A DNA stretch of 64,000 bases, from NCBI GenBank assembly GCA_002483085.1, contig DLHF01000017.1:21847-85846 (forward strand). Reading direction: 5' to 3'. This document shows positions 8,856 through 17,769 of this stretch, one piece after another (position 1 is the stretch's first letter; each line of letters begins with the position of its first letter). The notes below the pieces were generated by a model. That model was not told the DNA's origin. It did no database searches and saw only the letters and a list, made by a program, of their open reading frames with translations. Both the position numbers and the translations under genes were made by a program. The stretch comes from Ignavibacteria bacterium UBA7675. GTDB lineage: Bacteria; Bacteroidota; Ignavibacteria; Kapaibacteriales; UB7675.

Positions 8856-9488
8856 CTATTTCTCTAATGTTCCCGGAGTGTAACCTATAGCAGATGCTAT
8901 TTCGGTATTTGTATTAAGCGCACTTATAAAATCTTCGCGAAGCACCGCTATGAGTACTACATCATTGTACAGCCCGTGATGGTAGAAAGCCTCGCGCAGC
9001 ACTCCTTCCTTCTGGAAACCAAGATTATTAGTGAGTGTATTTACCCATTTGTGCAGACCAGCATCCTGCCCCATCCATATGCGGTGGAGATTGAGCTTCA
9101 AGAATCCGTGTTTAAGAATAAGAGCAATAGTTTCCAATCCTACATTTTTCCCACGGTGTCCGCTGTCTCCTATCACAATTGATATTTCCGCCGAACGGTG
9201 GAACGAGCTAATGTTGTTGAGGCTGACTACTCCAATGATTCGCTCCGATTCACCAGCGATAATTCCCAGTTGGAGTTTGTTCGGAGTTGTCTGTAAAGAC
9301 TTCCAGAACTGCATCTGGCTTTCGGGCGTATTCGGGAAGTAGTGGTGATCCAGAAAGTGAGTTGTTTGCTCATCATTGAACCACCCATACCATCCGCTAT
9401 CACGGACATCAGCTTCGGTCAGCGCTTTGAGAATGACATTTTTCCCTCTGATAAAAACGTCGCGCTCGTCGTATAGGTACGCACTCAT
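8856..9488 (-). CDS. GNAT-family (RimJ/RimL-like) N-acetyltransferase
   Basis: A 210-residue single-domain acetyltransferase with an N-terminal RGKNVILKALTEADV strand, a central acetyl-CoA loop (GDSGHRGKNVG) and the late motif NLGFQKEGVLREAF typical of RimL-type enzymes. In polysaccharide loci this type N-acetylates amino sugars made by a nearby aminotransferase; the DegT enzyme at 10599-11963 is a candidate partner. The Met at 9488 was chosen because the longer frame adds low-quality sequence overlapping the upstream gene. Substrate unknown. Confidence 0.75.
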   Translation of the reverse strand: MSAYLYDERDVFIRGKNVILKALTEADVRDSGWYGWFNDEQTTHFLDHHYFPNTPESQMQFWKSLQTTPNKLQLGIIAGESERIIGVVSLNNISSFHRSAEISIVIGDSGHRGKNVGLETIALILKHGFLKLNLHRIWMGQDAGLHKWVNTLTNNLGFQKEGVLREAFYHHGLYNDVVLIAVLREDFISALNTNTEIASAIGYTPGTLEK

Positions 9489-9523
9489 AATTCGCTGTAT
9501 TATTCGTGAAGAATATGTACTAT

Positions 9524-10597
9524 TTACGCTGAAGTATCTATAGCAAGTTGTATAATCGACTGCACCGATTCCTCGCGCACAAAGCGGGGAAAAATACGAG
9601 GCGGTGGCAGCGGAGCTTGCATCCACGTGCCAAGAGCCTTTCTATCGTGCAGCAACGTCGCCAGCCCAAGCCGTACAGCCGTCGATAATCCCTGCACACG
9701 CGCATTCGGCTGGTAGGAAGCAATCGGCGTTCCAATCATTGCGGCTTCTATCAGTGCAACCGAGATCATGCCGATAGCCATCGCGCTATGCCGCAGTAGC
9801 AGATGAAGACTGGCAGTTTTCACAGTGGCCACGACAACAGCTCCAAACTGTTCCACCGTCTCTTCACGATCCGACGAAGGATGGAGCTTATTGACAATGA
9901 GCACAGGCTGGTCCAGCCTACCTGCTTCGTCGATAATATCGCGCAATACAACACGTTCATCAAAACCGAGCGGCTCGCCCATGCTCCCGGCACCAGTAAA
10001 ATTCGCCCACAATTCCTCGGAGAGAAATGTGATAACAATATGCCCCGGATACCGGGCGATGCACGAAGGAACTGCGTATTCTATCCCGGAGCGACTGATA
10101 TCGCCAGCCATCCTTGTCAGCGCAGGATGTCCGGTAATCGCGAGAAGAGACTCCGGTAATCCTTCGGCCAAAGCCTCCTGCCGGGCAAGGTCATCCATAA
10201 TTGCGAGTTTGTCCGGCAGATATATCAGCTCACCACGTTCATTTTCAAAGCGACGCCGGTAGTTGCTCCACTCATCCAGTACACCGACCGACCACACACC
10301 CCGCTTCCGCGCTTCCACTGTCAGTACCCTGTCGATACTTTCGTACCGCGTTGTGCCGCAGATTACAGCACTCGGGACAAAGCTGTCGAGCAAGGCAGAA
10401 GCCTGCTGTAGAGAGGGTATGGAGTTAACAACCACCATATTTTTCCCTACCACGCTCCGCACTCGTTCGGCATATCGCTGCTCTGTAGCAAACAGAAAGG
10501 AAATTTGCTCTGTTTTCCGGAGCACTTCTGCCACTGGCAACAGCACCGAAATCCCGCCTGCATCAGTGGCACACAACAACAGCCGTTGGCTTTGCAT
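9524..10597 (-). CDS. Uncharacterised GT-B/epimerase-like protein
   Basis: The 357-residue protein starts with a Rossmann-like strand and Gly-rich turn (LLLCATDAGGISVLLPV) and has a late block with GMISVALIEAAMIGTPIASY. That is the S/T-x-x-x-E layout of GT-B glycosyltransferases, UDP-GlcNAc 2-epimerases and PseG-like hydrolases. I cannot say which chemistry it performs. The ATG at 10597 follows the stop of the DegT gene by one base; an ATG at 10621 would overlap it. It belongs to the 8856-14509 sugar module. Confidence 0.5.
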   Translation of the reverse strand: MQSQRLLLCATDAGGISVLLPVAEVLRKTEQISFLFATEQRYAERVRSVVGKNMVVVNSIPSLQQASALLDSFVPSAVICGTTRYESIDRVLTVEARKRGVWSVGVLDEWSNYRRRFENERGELIYLPDKLAIMDDLARQEALAEGLPESLLAITGHPALTRMAGDISRSGIEYAVPSCIARYPGHIVITFLSEELWANFTGAGSMGEPLGFDERVVLRDIIDEAGRLDQPVLIVNKLHPSSDREETVEQFGAVVVATVKTASLHLLLRHSAMAIGMISVALIEAAMIGTPIASYQPNARVQGLSTAVRLGLATLLHDRKALGTWMQAPLPPPRIFPRFVREESVQSIIQLAIDTSA

Positions 10598-10598
10598 A

Positions 10599-11963
10599 TT
10601 AGCGTACCGAGGCCGTAGCATTTACTGCTGCAACAGCGTCGAACACGTCTCCATCGTTTGTAGCTGCCAGATGTTTCAAATCATCGGCACTATGTACTAC
10701 TTTCTCAATAGCGTCGGCATAGTCTTTCATGTCTTCGAGCGTAAGTGGTTCGCGAACAAGCGGTGTGTACAGCATTTCGTACTCGTGCAAGCGCTCGGTG
10801 ACTGGGCAAATACCTTTGGAGTAGTCGTACTGTTGCCCAGTGTAGTTAAAGGGAAATCCTTTGGAACCAATAGCGATCTGCTGCTGATATATTTCATTCA
10901 GATACAGAGGCTTCACATAGGCTTCGGCAAGAGGCGTCGTTTCCCAACCGCTCGGAGCAGGAAGCTCGGCAGATACGGCCTTCAGAAAGAGATTGCGCGG
11001 AATGCCGATCTTGGCCGGATCGTAGCGAAGCGGATACATATAGTAAGCATGCGTAGAGCCTTCCTCCACCGTAGGAACAGCAAGCCCATCTATGGCACCA
11101 AGCCGTTCGTTCAGATAGCCAGCAAGCATCTGGCGGTGTTCCAAAAGCGATTCTAATTTTTGAAATTGTTCATACGCAATCGCAGCTTGTATTTCTGTAA
11201 ACCTGTAGTTCCCGCCAATGACATTGGATAGATTGTCGAGGTTGAACATGTCGAGTGCATTTTCGCCGTGATTGCGAATAAGCTGGCTGCGCGCTGCCAG
11301 TTCGTCGTCGTTTGTTACTAGTACACCGCCTTCACCTGCGTGGATGTGCTTGTGGTAGTTCAGACTGAACCCACCAATGTCGCCGATAGCTCCTACCGGG
11401 CGTCCCTTGTAATACACACCAGGCGCCTGGGCTGCATCTTCGATCACTTTAATACCGCGTGGTCGAGCGATTTCCATAATGGCGTCCATGTTTGCCGGGC
11501 CACCAAAAAGATGTACAACGATAATCGCCTTTGTACGCTCGGTAATTCGGGCTTCAATCGACACAGGGTCTAAACAATAGTTAGCCGGATCAAGATCAGC
11601 AAAGACAGGTACACCACCATAGAACAGTGCCGCTGTGGCCGAGGCCGACATCGTATAGGGCGAGCAGATTACTTCGTCGCCGGGCTCCACACCAACAGCA
11701 CCAACAGCTACCATGAGCCCGGAAGTCCAGGAGTTGACGCTGATAGCATGTTTGAATCCGTATTTATCAGCCCAAGCGCGCTCGAACTTTTTCACCTCTT
11801 CGCCGCCGTTAAATGCAGCACCGCCAGCGCCGAGAAAACCCGATAGCACATCGGAGTCGAGCACGCGCAAAGCAGCGCGCTTTTCAGCTTCTCCCATTGT
11901 CTTGCGGTCCGGGAACGGTATTGTACGCACCGGCTTTCCGCCGAGAATTGCAAGTTCAGACAT
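10599..11963 (-). CDS. DegT/DnrJ/EryC1 PLP-dependent sugar aminotransferase
   Basis: The protein has 454 residues, longer than the usual 370-400. The PLP lysine is Lys205 in YHKHIHAGEGG, and the cofactor Asp lies in VIEDAAQAPG. It should transfer an amino group from glutamate to a keto sugar, or to another keto group. The extra length is at the C-terminus, after the substrate region, as in the StsC/AHBA-type branch. The adjacent Gfo/Idh/MocA dehydrogenase (13-base gap upstream) could supply the keto substrate and the GNAT downstream could acetylate the product; the three would form an oxidise-aminate-acetylate unit. The product is unknown. Confidence 0.8.
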   Translation of the reverse strand: MSELAILGGKPVRTIPFPDRKTMGEAEKRAALRVLDSDVLSGFLGAGGAAFNGGEEVKKFERAWADKYGFKHAISVNSWTSGLMVAVGAVGVEPGDEVICSPYTMSASATAALFYGGVPVFADLDPANYCLDPVSIEARITERTKAIIVVHLFGGPANMDAIMEIARPRGIKVIEDAAQAPGVYYKGRPVGAIGDIGGFSLNYHKHIHAGEGGVLVTNDDELAARSQLIRNHGENALDMFNLDNLSNVIGGNYRFTEIQAAIAYEQFQKLESLLEHRQMLAGYLNERLGAIDGLAVPTVEEGSTHAYYMYPLRYDPAKIGIPRNLFLKAVSAELPAPSGWETTPLAEAYVKPLYLNEIYQQQIAIGSKGFPFNYTGQQYDYSKGICPVTERLHEYEMLYTPLVREPLTLEDMKDYADAIEKVVHSADDLKHLAATNDGDVFDAVAAVNATASVR

Positions 11964-11976
11964 GATCGCATCCAGA

Positions 11977-12954
11977 TTAAAGTGTGGGCGAATTATATAT
12001 TTCTATACAAAGTTTCAGTGTTTGCAAGGCGCTTTCGCCAGTCGAAAGCAGAGCTTCACCGGCTGTAAGAGCGCGATAAATATTAGCAACAGCGTTTGTC
12101 AACGATTCAGTCGTTTGTATTTCGCGTTGTACAACATCCGAGAACTCAAAAAAACCGGGGTACTTCGTGTTCTCCGTCAATGTAGCATGGGTAATCCACG
12201 AGCGCTCCAAGTCTTCGATCAGAATCTTTGCTTTGTCGAAAACAAGTTCGATCTCAAACAGCGCCATTTTTCTGCCATCGTATCCTTCTACGCTCAGCAC
12301 AATATCTTCGCCTTTACCACTCATCATGCGTGATGCGGCAGTGATCGTGGCATCAGCAGGAGTGTAGTCCTGCATCTGGGAGAGAAGCACTCCTGATGTA
12401 TAGCGCAATGCTACCAAAGCGTTGAGCACGTCTATTGCATGCGAGGCATTGTGAAAAAAGCCTTTGTAGTATTTGAACCGAGCGGAAAGCAACTGCCCAA
12501 ATTCGCCTGCGGCAATGCGCTCCCGATACTGCATAATCTCCGGCTGCCAACGGCGCGAATAATTAACAGCGAGCAACACGCCGTGTCGTGCATAATCGTG
12601 CACTAATTCCTCGGCGCGAGCCGACACCAAGCCAATTGGCTTCTCACAAAACACGAGCTTCGGATGCCACTCTATACACCGTTGCAGATACTCACTATGC
12701 GTGTCGTCTGGCGTGCAAATGCTTATCACGTCTGGTTGCAGATGAGCGAGCGCATTCATGTCCTGCGCTGCGTTTGGAATGTTCCAGCGCTGCGCTGCCT
12801 GTTCCGCTTTCTGCATGTCTGTATCGCATATTCCAACAACCGCAAACGCACCGTGCTGCTTGTACGCTTTTACATGCGTGAGCGCATACGCGCTGCCGGG
12901 CTGGTCATAGCCCTGTGCAATACCTCCTGCTCCTATCACAACAACTTTTAGCAC
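11977..12954 (-). CDS. Gfo/Idh/MocA-family sugar dehydrogenase
   Basis: The 325-residue protein has an N-terminal dinucleotide fold (KVVVIGAGGIAQ) and the family motif CEKPIG, then an alpha/beta substrate domain. I start it at the GTG at 12954, four bases after the stop of the upstream spsF gene; an ATG at 13005 would place 17 unrelated residues before the fold. It probably oxidises a sugar nucleotide or other sugar with NAD and feeds the DegT aminotransferase next door. Function is inferred from context. Confidence 0.75.
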   Translation of the reverse strand: MLKVVVIGAGGIAQGYDQPGSAYALTHVKAYKQHGAFAVVGICDTDMQKAEQAAQRWNIPNAAQDMNALAHLQPDVISICTPDDTHSEYLQRCIEWHPKLVFCEKPIGLVSARAEELVHDYARHGVLLAVNYSRRWQPEIMQYRERIAAGEFGQLLSARFKYYKGFFHNASHAIDVLNALVALRYTSGVLLSQMQDYTPADATITAASRMMSGKGEDIVLSVEGYDGRKMALFEIELVFDKAKILIEDLERSWITHATLTENTKYPGFFEFSDVVQREIQTTESLTNAVANIYRALTAGEALLSTGESALQTLKLCIEIYNSPTL

Positions 12955-12958
12955 GGTA

Positions 12959-13708
12959 TTAGTACGAATGTGTTTCGGCCATTGTCCGGTACTGTGGATG
13001 AGCATCTAACCAGCGCACGATGTCGCGCGCCGAGAACTCAGGATTATCCTCTACCAACGCCGTATATATAGCTTTTATCAGCTCGTAATCCTCGCGGTAG
13101 TCAAGCTCGATACGCAGCTCGGGTCTGTTGAGTTCTTCGCTATACTGCACCACAAGCGGGCGGTATGTATCAGCGTATGCAGGATCGTAAAACCGAACGG
13201 ACACATGTTCTCGATCATCGTCGGTAGGATTGTCGTCGGCAATTGCATACAGGTCTTCTGTGCTGAACACTTTAGCATCAAAGCCCCACGGCGTTGTCCG
13301 GCCTTCGCCAATATTACTTACATAACGGTGCTGCGGAAAATTCTCTGTAAATTTTTCAATGAGTCCATCGACAATTTCAGGATCGATAAACGGACAATCG
13401 CCGGTCACTTCTACAAGTACATCCGCTTTGTACGCCTTTGCCGCTCCGATGACACGCTCTAATACATTGTGCTCACTCCCACGGAAACAACCCATGCCAA
13501 GACGCTTGCACATCTCTTCTACAGGGTCGTCTTGGGCGTTGGTCGTTGTTGCAATCACAACTTCATCGACGTAGCGAGCGCGGCGCAACCGATCTACTAA
13601 TATCTGCAACAGAGGTTTACTTCCCGCTTCCATCAGAATTTTACCGGGTAAGCGCGAGCTGGTCATGCGCGCTTCTACAGTAGCTATAATTTTGCCGTGT
13701 GTGTTCAT
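12959..13708 (-). CDS. SpsF-type cytidylyltransferase, copy 1
   Basis: The 249-residue nucleotidyltransferase has the family start IIATVEARMTSSRLPGKIL (the A-R-M-x-S-x-R-L-P-G-K triphosphate loop) and a GDCPFIDPEIVD metal-site block. SpsF enzymes are thought to activate unusual sugars as CMP derivatives in spore-coat and O-antigen loci. A second copy lies immediately upstream at 13760-14509, and two NeuA-type enzymes occur elsewhere in the locus. The sugar is unknown. Confidence 0.8.
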   Translation of the reverse strand: MNTHGKIIATVEARMTSSRLPGKILMEAGSKPLLQILVDRLRRARYVDEVVIATTTNAQDDPVEEMCKRLGMGCFRGSEHNVLERVIGAAKAYKADVLVEVTGDCPFIDPEIVDGLIEKFTENFPQHRYVSNIGEGRTTPWGFDAKVFSTEDLYAIADDNPTDDDREHVSVRFYDPAYADTYRPLVVQYSEELNRPELRIELDYREDYELIKAIYTALVEDNPEFSARDIVRWLDAHPQYRTMAETHSY

Positions 13709-13759
13709 GTCACTGAAATATGTAGTACAACATTAGGCGGCGTTGCCTTCGCTTTGCCT

Positions 13760-14509
13760 TTAGAATCCATAAGTAATGTTCATGCTTTTCGGCACATGGT
13801 GCCGGTTCAGTTCCATCAGGTCGGGTCGGCTCTTTAGAAAGTCTAACACGTCCTGCATTGTAAACATGCGATCTGGCGAATACAACTCTTCTATGACAGC
13901 GCTAATAAGCTCGAAATCCTCTGGATAGTCCAGCGTCCAGCGGTGCTCTTTGAAGATGTTTATTCTGTTGTAGTAGTTCTGCCAACGGAACTCATCGCCT
14001 AATCCCCAAAATCCCGTTACAATGTGCTCGCGGTGCTCCGGCACCTGCGAAAGAGTATGCAGCTTTTTTAGCGCTTCCATGCTGAACACCGACACGTCCA
14101 TGCCGTCGGGATACGTGTGCGGATATTGGTTGCTGATAAAATCGAGTTCGTCGCGGTGCTCAAGGAAATACCCCACAATCTCGTCGACAACAGCGGGGTC
14201 GAGCAGCGGACAGTCGTTCAGCAGGCGAACAACAACAGTAGCTCCAAGCATGGTAGCCGCGCCGTAGAAACGATCCAGCACATCGCTTTCACTGCCGCGA
14301 TAGACCGGCATGCCAATAGACATTGCTATATCAACAAGCGGATCGTCGATATCGCGATTGGTTGTTGCAAGTGCTACAATGTCGAGCGTTTTAGCCTGCC
14401 GCACGCGCTCGGCAAGATGCTCAAACATGGCCTTGCCTGCTGCCTGCATCAACACTTTTCCGGGCAGTCGACTCGACCCCATGCGCGCCTGAATAATACC
14501 AGCTACCAT
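13760..14509 (-). CDS. SpsF-type cytidylyltransferase, copy 2
   Basis: The 249-residue protein has MVAGIIQARMGSSRLPGKVL at the N-terminus and LLNDCPLLDPAVVDEIV where the metal-binding Asp lies. It is only distantly similar to copy 1, so the two likely use different substrates. The ATG at 14509 places the triphosphate loop at the N-terminus as in the family; the upstream extension is spurious. It is the first gene after a 362-base gap holding a dispersed repeat. Confidence 0.8.
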   Translation of the reverse strand: MVAGIIQARMGSSRLPGKVLMQAAGKAMFEHLAERVRQAKTLDIVALATTNRDIDDPLVDIAMSIGMPVYRGSESDVLDRFYGAATMLGATVVVRLLNDCPLLDPAVVDEIVGYFLEHRDELDFISNQYPHTYPDGMDVSVFSMEALKKLHTLSQVPEHREHIVTGFWGLGDEFRWQNYYNRINIFKEHRWTLDYPEDFELISAVIEELYSPDRMFTMQDVLDFLKSRPDLMELNRHHVPKSMNITYGF

Positions 14510-14601
14510 ATCAGTTTCCACGATAGAAAAAATACAAACTCTGCGTTCGTTTCTATTATTTACCACCCAGCCACACAGCCCGTCTACAAGGGTTTACATC
14601 T

Positions 14602-14764
14602 GCGCTTCGGCCTCTGCTCGTATGTTTAGTCTCCGCACCGCGCAGCACCCCCGCCGCGTGTTGTCCACTCTTCTGCGCCTGTGCACAAGACACAGGAACA
14701 GCCACAGAATGGTGTTGCGACCGGCGACAACGACTACACGAGCGCCGAGCCACGCCCGTGCCAC
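14602..14764 (-). repeat. Dispersed intergenic repeat, full copy
   Basis: A complete copy in reverse orientation. The right end begins GCGCTTCGGCCTCTGC and the left end finishes GCCCGTGCCAC. The copy fills about half of the 362-base gap 14510-14871; the rest shows no gene. It separates the aminomutase-like gene from spsF. Confidence 0.8.
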
Positions 14765-14871
14765 AAAACCACACATCATAAAGGTCAGAAGCGGGAATTG
14801 GAGATCATTCTCTACAGACTTTTTCTCCACAGCTTTTTACAGCGCAGTTTTTCCCGCTTGCCCTGTGCATT

Positions 14872-16200
14872 CTACCTATTAAATTTCCTGAACACTGGCT
14901 TCACAGCTTCGCCTTCGAATGAGCTATTTACATCACCGCTTTCGAGCGCGCGCCGTACTTTACGCATACCGTGGCGCAGAGCATCAAACGTCATATCGAG
15001 TTCGCGGTCGCCGTGCGAGTACGTAATAGTAATCCAAGGAATAAGTACACCCCAGGAAATCATTTCCTCGTGGAAGCTCGTATGAAGTTCGGGATAATAC
15101 ACGCCGTTTTCGGTAGTGCACAAAATCTGAGGATTGCAGTCGAACCCGATAATTCGCACAAAATTCTCCACGCCTTCTTCTTTCGCCAGCGCACGAACTC
15201 CGTCTACAAGTTTTTTGCCTATGCCCCATGTGTGCTTGCTAATGTCCACGCGCTCGCATTCTTTCAGCGTTGCCATTGCAGCGGCAAGCCCTACAGTTTC
15301 TGAAGAGTGCGTTTGCGAGAGCAAGAATGTGCGCGGTTTGTCGTGGTGCAACCCACCGAGTTCCATGATATCGCGTCGGCCAGCCAGCAGCGAGAACGAA
15401 AATCCGTTGCTGATACACTTGCCATAGGTAGCCAGATCGGGATACACTTTCCACAGGTGATGAGCGCCGCGAAGGTCGAAGCGCAAGCCGCTTATCATCT
15501 CATCGAAAATCAGTATTGCTCCCTCTTTTGTACAGAGATCGCGCAGCTTTTGCAGATAGTCGTCTTTCGGTTCTTCGTTCTTTACTGGTTCGAGAATAAT
15601 AGCAGCAATTTTCCCCGGATGCTCATCGAACAACCGCTGAAGCCCCTCAATATCGTTGTACCGAAATCCGAGCGAGTATTTTCTGTGTTCTTCGGGAATC
15701 CCTGCGTTCATCGGCGTAGAAGCAATGAACCAGTCGTGAATGCTAAAGAAGGGATGATCGGAGCACATTGCCACATAATCGCGGCCAGTAAAGGCGCGTG
15801 CGAGCTTAATTGCAGCAGTAGTTACATCCGAACCATTTTTGCCAAACTTCACCATTTCGGCAACAGGGAAAAGGTCGACAAGGTACTCGGCGAGTTCGTA
15901 CTCAAGAATGCCCGGACGTGTGAAGTTGATTCCGAGGTCTATCTGTTTTTTCACTGCTTCATTCACAGCGGGATAGTTGTGCCCGAGAATAATCACGCGA
16001 TTGCCCATCGCCCAGTCGAGGAATTTATTGCCATCGACATCCCAGCAGTAAGCGCCGTCGGCATGCGACATCACCTGCGGCGACCGCCGGGGAAACTGGT
16101 CTTCACCTTTTGAATACGTGTGGCTGCCACCTGGAATAAGCGTGTGCAGTTTGTTCTGGATTTCGTAGCCCTTCGTAAAGTCTGTAATTGGTCCCGGCAT
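14872..16200 (-). CDS. Glutamate-1-semialdehyde aminomutase-like class III aminotransferase
   Basis: The 442-residue PLP enzyme resembles HemL-type aminomutases: PGGSHTYSKG near the start, FDEMISGLRF for the cofactor Asp, and Lys261 in YGKCISNGF as Schiff-base lysine (Lys265 in E. coli HemL). Class III enzymes of this type recur in nonulosonate and spore-coat loci beside SpsF and NeuB-like genes, so I infer sugar amination rather than heme synthesis. The ATG at 16200 is four bases after the pseF stop and follows the pattern of tight spacing; the 94-residue upstream extension is out of family. Confidence 0.75.
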   Translation of the reverse strand: MPGPITDFTKGYEIQNKLHTLIPGGSHTYSKGEDQFPRRSPQVMSHADGAYCWDVDGNKFLDWAMGNRVIILGHNYPAVNEAVKKQIDLGINFTRPGILEYELAEYLVDLFPVAEMVKFGKNGSDVTTAAIKLARAFTGRDYVAMCSDHPFFSIHDWFIASTPMNAGIPEEHRKYSLGFRYNDIEGLQRLFDEHPGKIAAIILEPVKNEEPKDDYLQKLRDLCTKEGAILIFDEMISGLRFDLRGAHHLWKVYPDLATYGKCISNGFSFSLLAGRRDIMELGGLHHDKPRTFLLSQTHSSETVGLAAAMATLKECERVDISKHTWGIGKKLVDGVRALAKEEGVENFVRIIGFDCNPQILCTTENGVYYPELHTSFHEEMISWGVLIPWITITYSHGDRELDMTFDALRHGMRKVRRALESGDVNSSFEGEAVKPVFRKFNR

Positions 16201-16204
16201 AGTA

Positions 16205-16897
16205 TTAGTCCTTCTTCGCTGATATGATACCTTGTACACATAAAAAATCGAAGCGCGTAGCCACATGCACGCTGCGCTCTTCGGGCATCTCGTACACCGA
16301 CAGGTTTTTGCCAAAGTAATGTCCTGTCTCGCGCAGCTTTGCTGCACGCGCAAGCTTGATAGCACCATTAGGACGATAGACATCCGGAAGGTACAGGCGC
16401 TCGCGCAGAAACTCCGAACCGAAATACATTGCCCAGTCGCCTTCTTTCTCAAGAAGCGCCCAGTGGAAGTAATGCGGATCAATGGGTGTTACACTCACTA
16501 AATAATCAGCATTAGCTTCTCGAATCCGAGCCAGCGAACCGGTAATGTCGTCCGCTGTACGCAGAGGCGATGAAGGCTGTAGATTAAACAAATACTCGAT
16601 GTGCGCGCCCTGTGCAAGCAAATGGTCGTACAGCGCAAGACAGGGTGTAGTCGATGATATATTGTCTTCGGCCATCTCTGCCGGAATGCGAAACACCTGG
16701 GCACCGTACTGCCCAGCTACATCGGCAATTTCGTCGTCTTCGGTACAGACATACACATCGGCAGCGAGCTTGGACTGCTGCGCTGCTTCGATTGTATGAG
16801 CAATCATAGGTTTACCATCAATTGCGAGCAGGTTCTTGCGGGCAAGGCGCTTGGAACCACCCCGCGCGGGAATAGCCAGAAGGATGTCGTTCATCAT
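16205..16897 (-). CDS. pseF: CMP-pseudaminic acid synthetase (PseF/NeuA family)
   Basis: The 230-residue protein has the CMP-sialate synthetase start LLAIPARGGSKRLARKNL and NLQPSSPLRTADD for the metal site. It activates a nonulosonic acid with CTP. Position after PseB, C, G, H and I makes CMP-pseudaminic acid the likely product. The start overlaps the stop of the aldo/keto reductase gene (ATGA), which fixes it at 16897. A second NeuA-type enzyme for the legionaminic pathway lies at 28681-29388. Confidence 0.85.
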   Translation of the reverse strand: MMNDILLAIPARGGSKRLARKNLLAIDGKPMIAHTIEAAQQSKLAADVYVCTEDDEIADVAGQYGAQVFRIPAEMAEDNISSTTPCLALYDHLLAQGAHIEYLFNLQPSSPLRTADDITGSLARIREANADYLVSVTPIDPHYFHWALLEKEGDWAMYFGSEFLRERLYLPDVYRPNGAIKLARAAKLRETGHYFGKNLSVYEMPEERSVHVATRFDFLCVQGIISAKKD

Positions 16898-17769
16898 GCT
16901 AATTTCCAGTGTGTTGGCAATATCATATTTTCGTCGGCCTCGCGCAGTTGACCAAGCCGATTCATATAGTCCTGTATCTGATCCGGGCGAAGAAGTTCGC
17001 TTATATTTTCGCGAAGGTTTTCTACGCTGTCTACGCCTATTACCACACGGTCGATGGACGGGTTCGCCAATGCAAAGCCAAGGCATAAAGCAGCGACCGA
17101 CAACCCGGAATCAAGGGCGATGTGCTGAAGTTCGGCGAGCTTTTCCCGTACCGGACTGAAATACGGATGCAGATTGTCTGGACTGCGAAATACCAATCCC
17201 TGCAAGAACACCGAACGCACATGGACTTCTATTCCCCGTTCGTGCAGCACAGGTAACAGCTCGCTGAAGCGGCGGTCGAATACGCTAAATGGTATTTGTA
17301 CTATGCCGAGATCGGGCAGTTCGTCTATCAGGTATTCGAGCTGTTGAGGGTGGTATAATGAAAATCCTATGCGCGCAATGCGTCCTGCGTCGCGCAAAGT
17401 TCGCATGTAGCTCCACGCCTGTGGTTCCGCCGTAAACTGTTCGTAGCTGTGAAAAAGATAACCATAGAGCTTTTCAGTATGCAGTCGTTGTAGCGAATGC
17501 TCAAATGCTTCAGGTATTTCCACAGCAGAACAATATGGCAGCTTCGACACGATAGAAAACTGCTCTCCGCGCTCTGCATTATATCGGCCTATTACTTCTT
17601 CGCTGTCGCCATACAGTGCGGCAGTGTCGAGCGTTGTAATACCGCTTTGAGCTGCTTCGTCGAGGATAGCAAAAGCCTCGCTTTCCGACACTTTACCACC
17701 GGTGTTATTCACGCCATACTTCAGGCCAAACTGCACAGTGCCAATCGCTATTTTTTCGGCAGTGTTCAT
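16894..17769 (-). CDS. Aldo/keto reductase inside the pse operon
   Basis: The 291-residue NADPH-dependent reductase has DTAALYGDSEEVIG (catalytic Asp and Tyr), the Lys in IVSKLP and LFHSYEQF for the catalytic His region. It overlaps both neighbours by 4 bases (ATGA at each end), so it is translationally coupled between pseI and pseF. It is not part of the minimal six-step pseudaminic pathway, but such reductases are common next to PseI in nonulosonate loci. A modifying step on the sugar is likely; the substrate is unknown. Confidence 0.8.
   Translation of the reverse strand: MNTAEKIAIGTVQFGLKYGVNNTGGKVSESEAFAILDEAAQSGITTLDTAALYGDSEEVIGRYNAERGEQFSIVSKLPYCSAVEIPEAFEHSLQRLHTEKLYGYLFHSYEQFTAEPQAWSYMRTLRDAGRIARIGFSLYHPQQLEYLIDELPDLGIVQIPFSVFDRRFSELLPVLHERGIEVHVRSVFLQGLVFRSPDNLHPYFSPVREKLAELQHIALDSGLSVAALCLGFALANPSIDRVVIGVDSVENLRENISELLRPDQIQDYMNRLGQLREADENMILPTHWKLA

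Noticed and set aside
14872..16200. hemL (heme biosynthesis)
   Set aside because: Family match is real but the gene lies among nonulosonate genes with no other heme gene; a sugar role is likelier.
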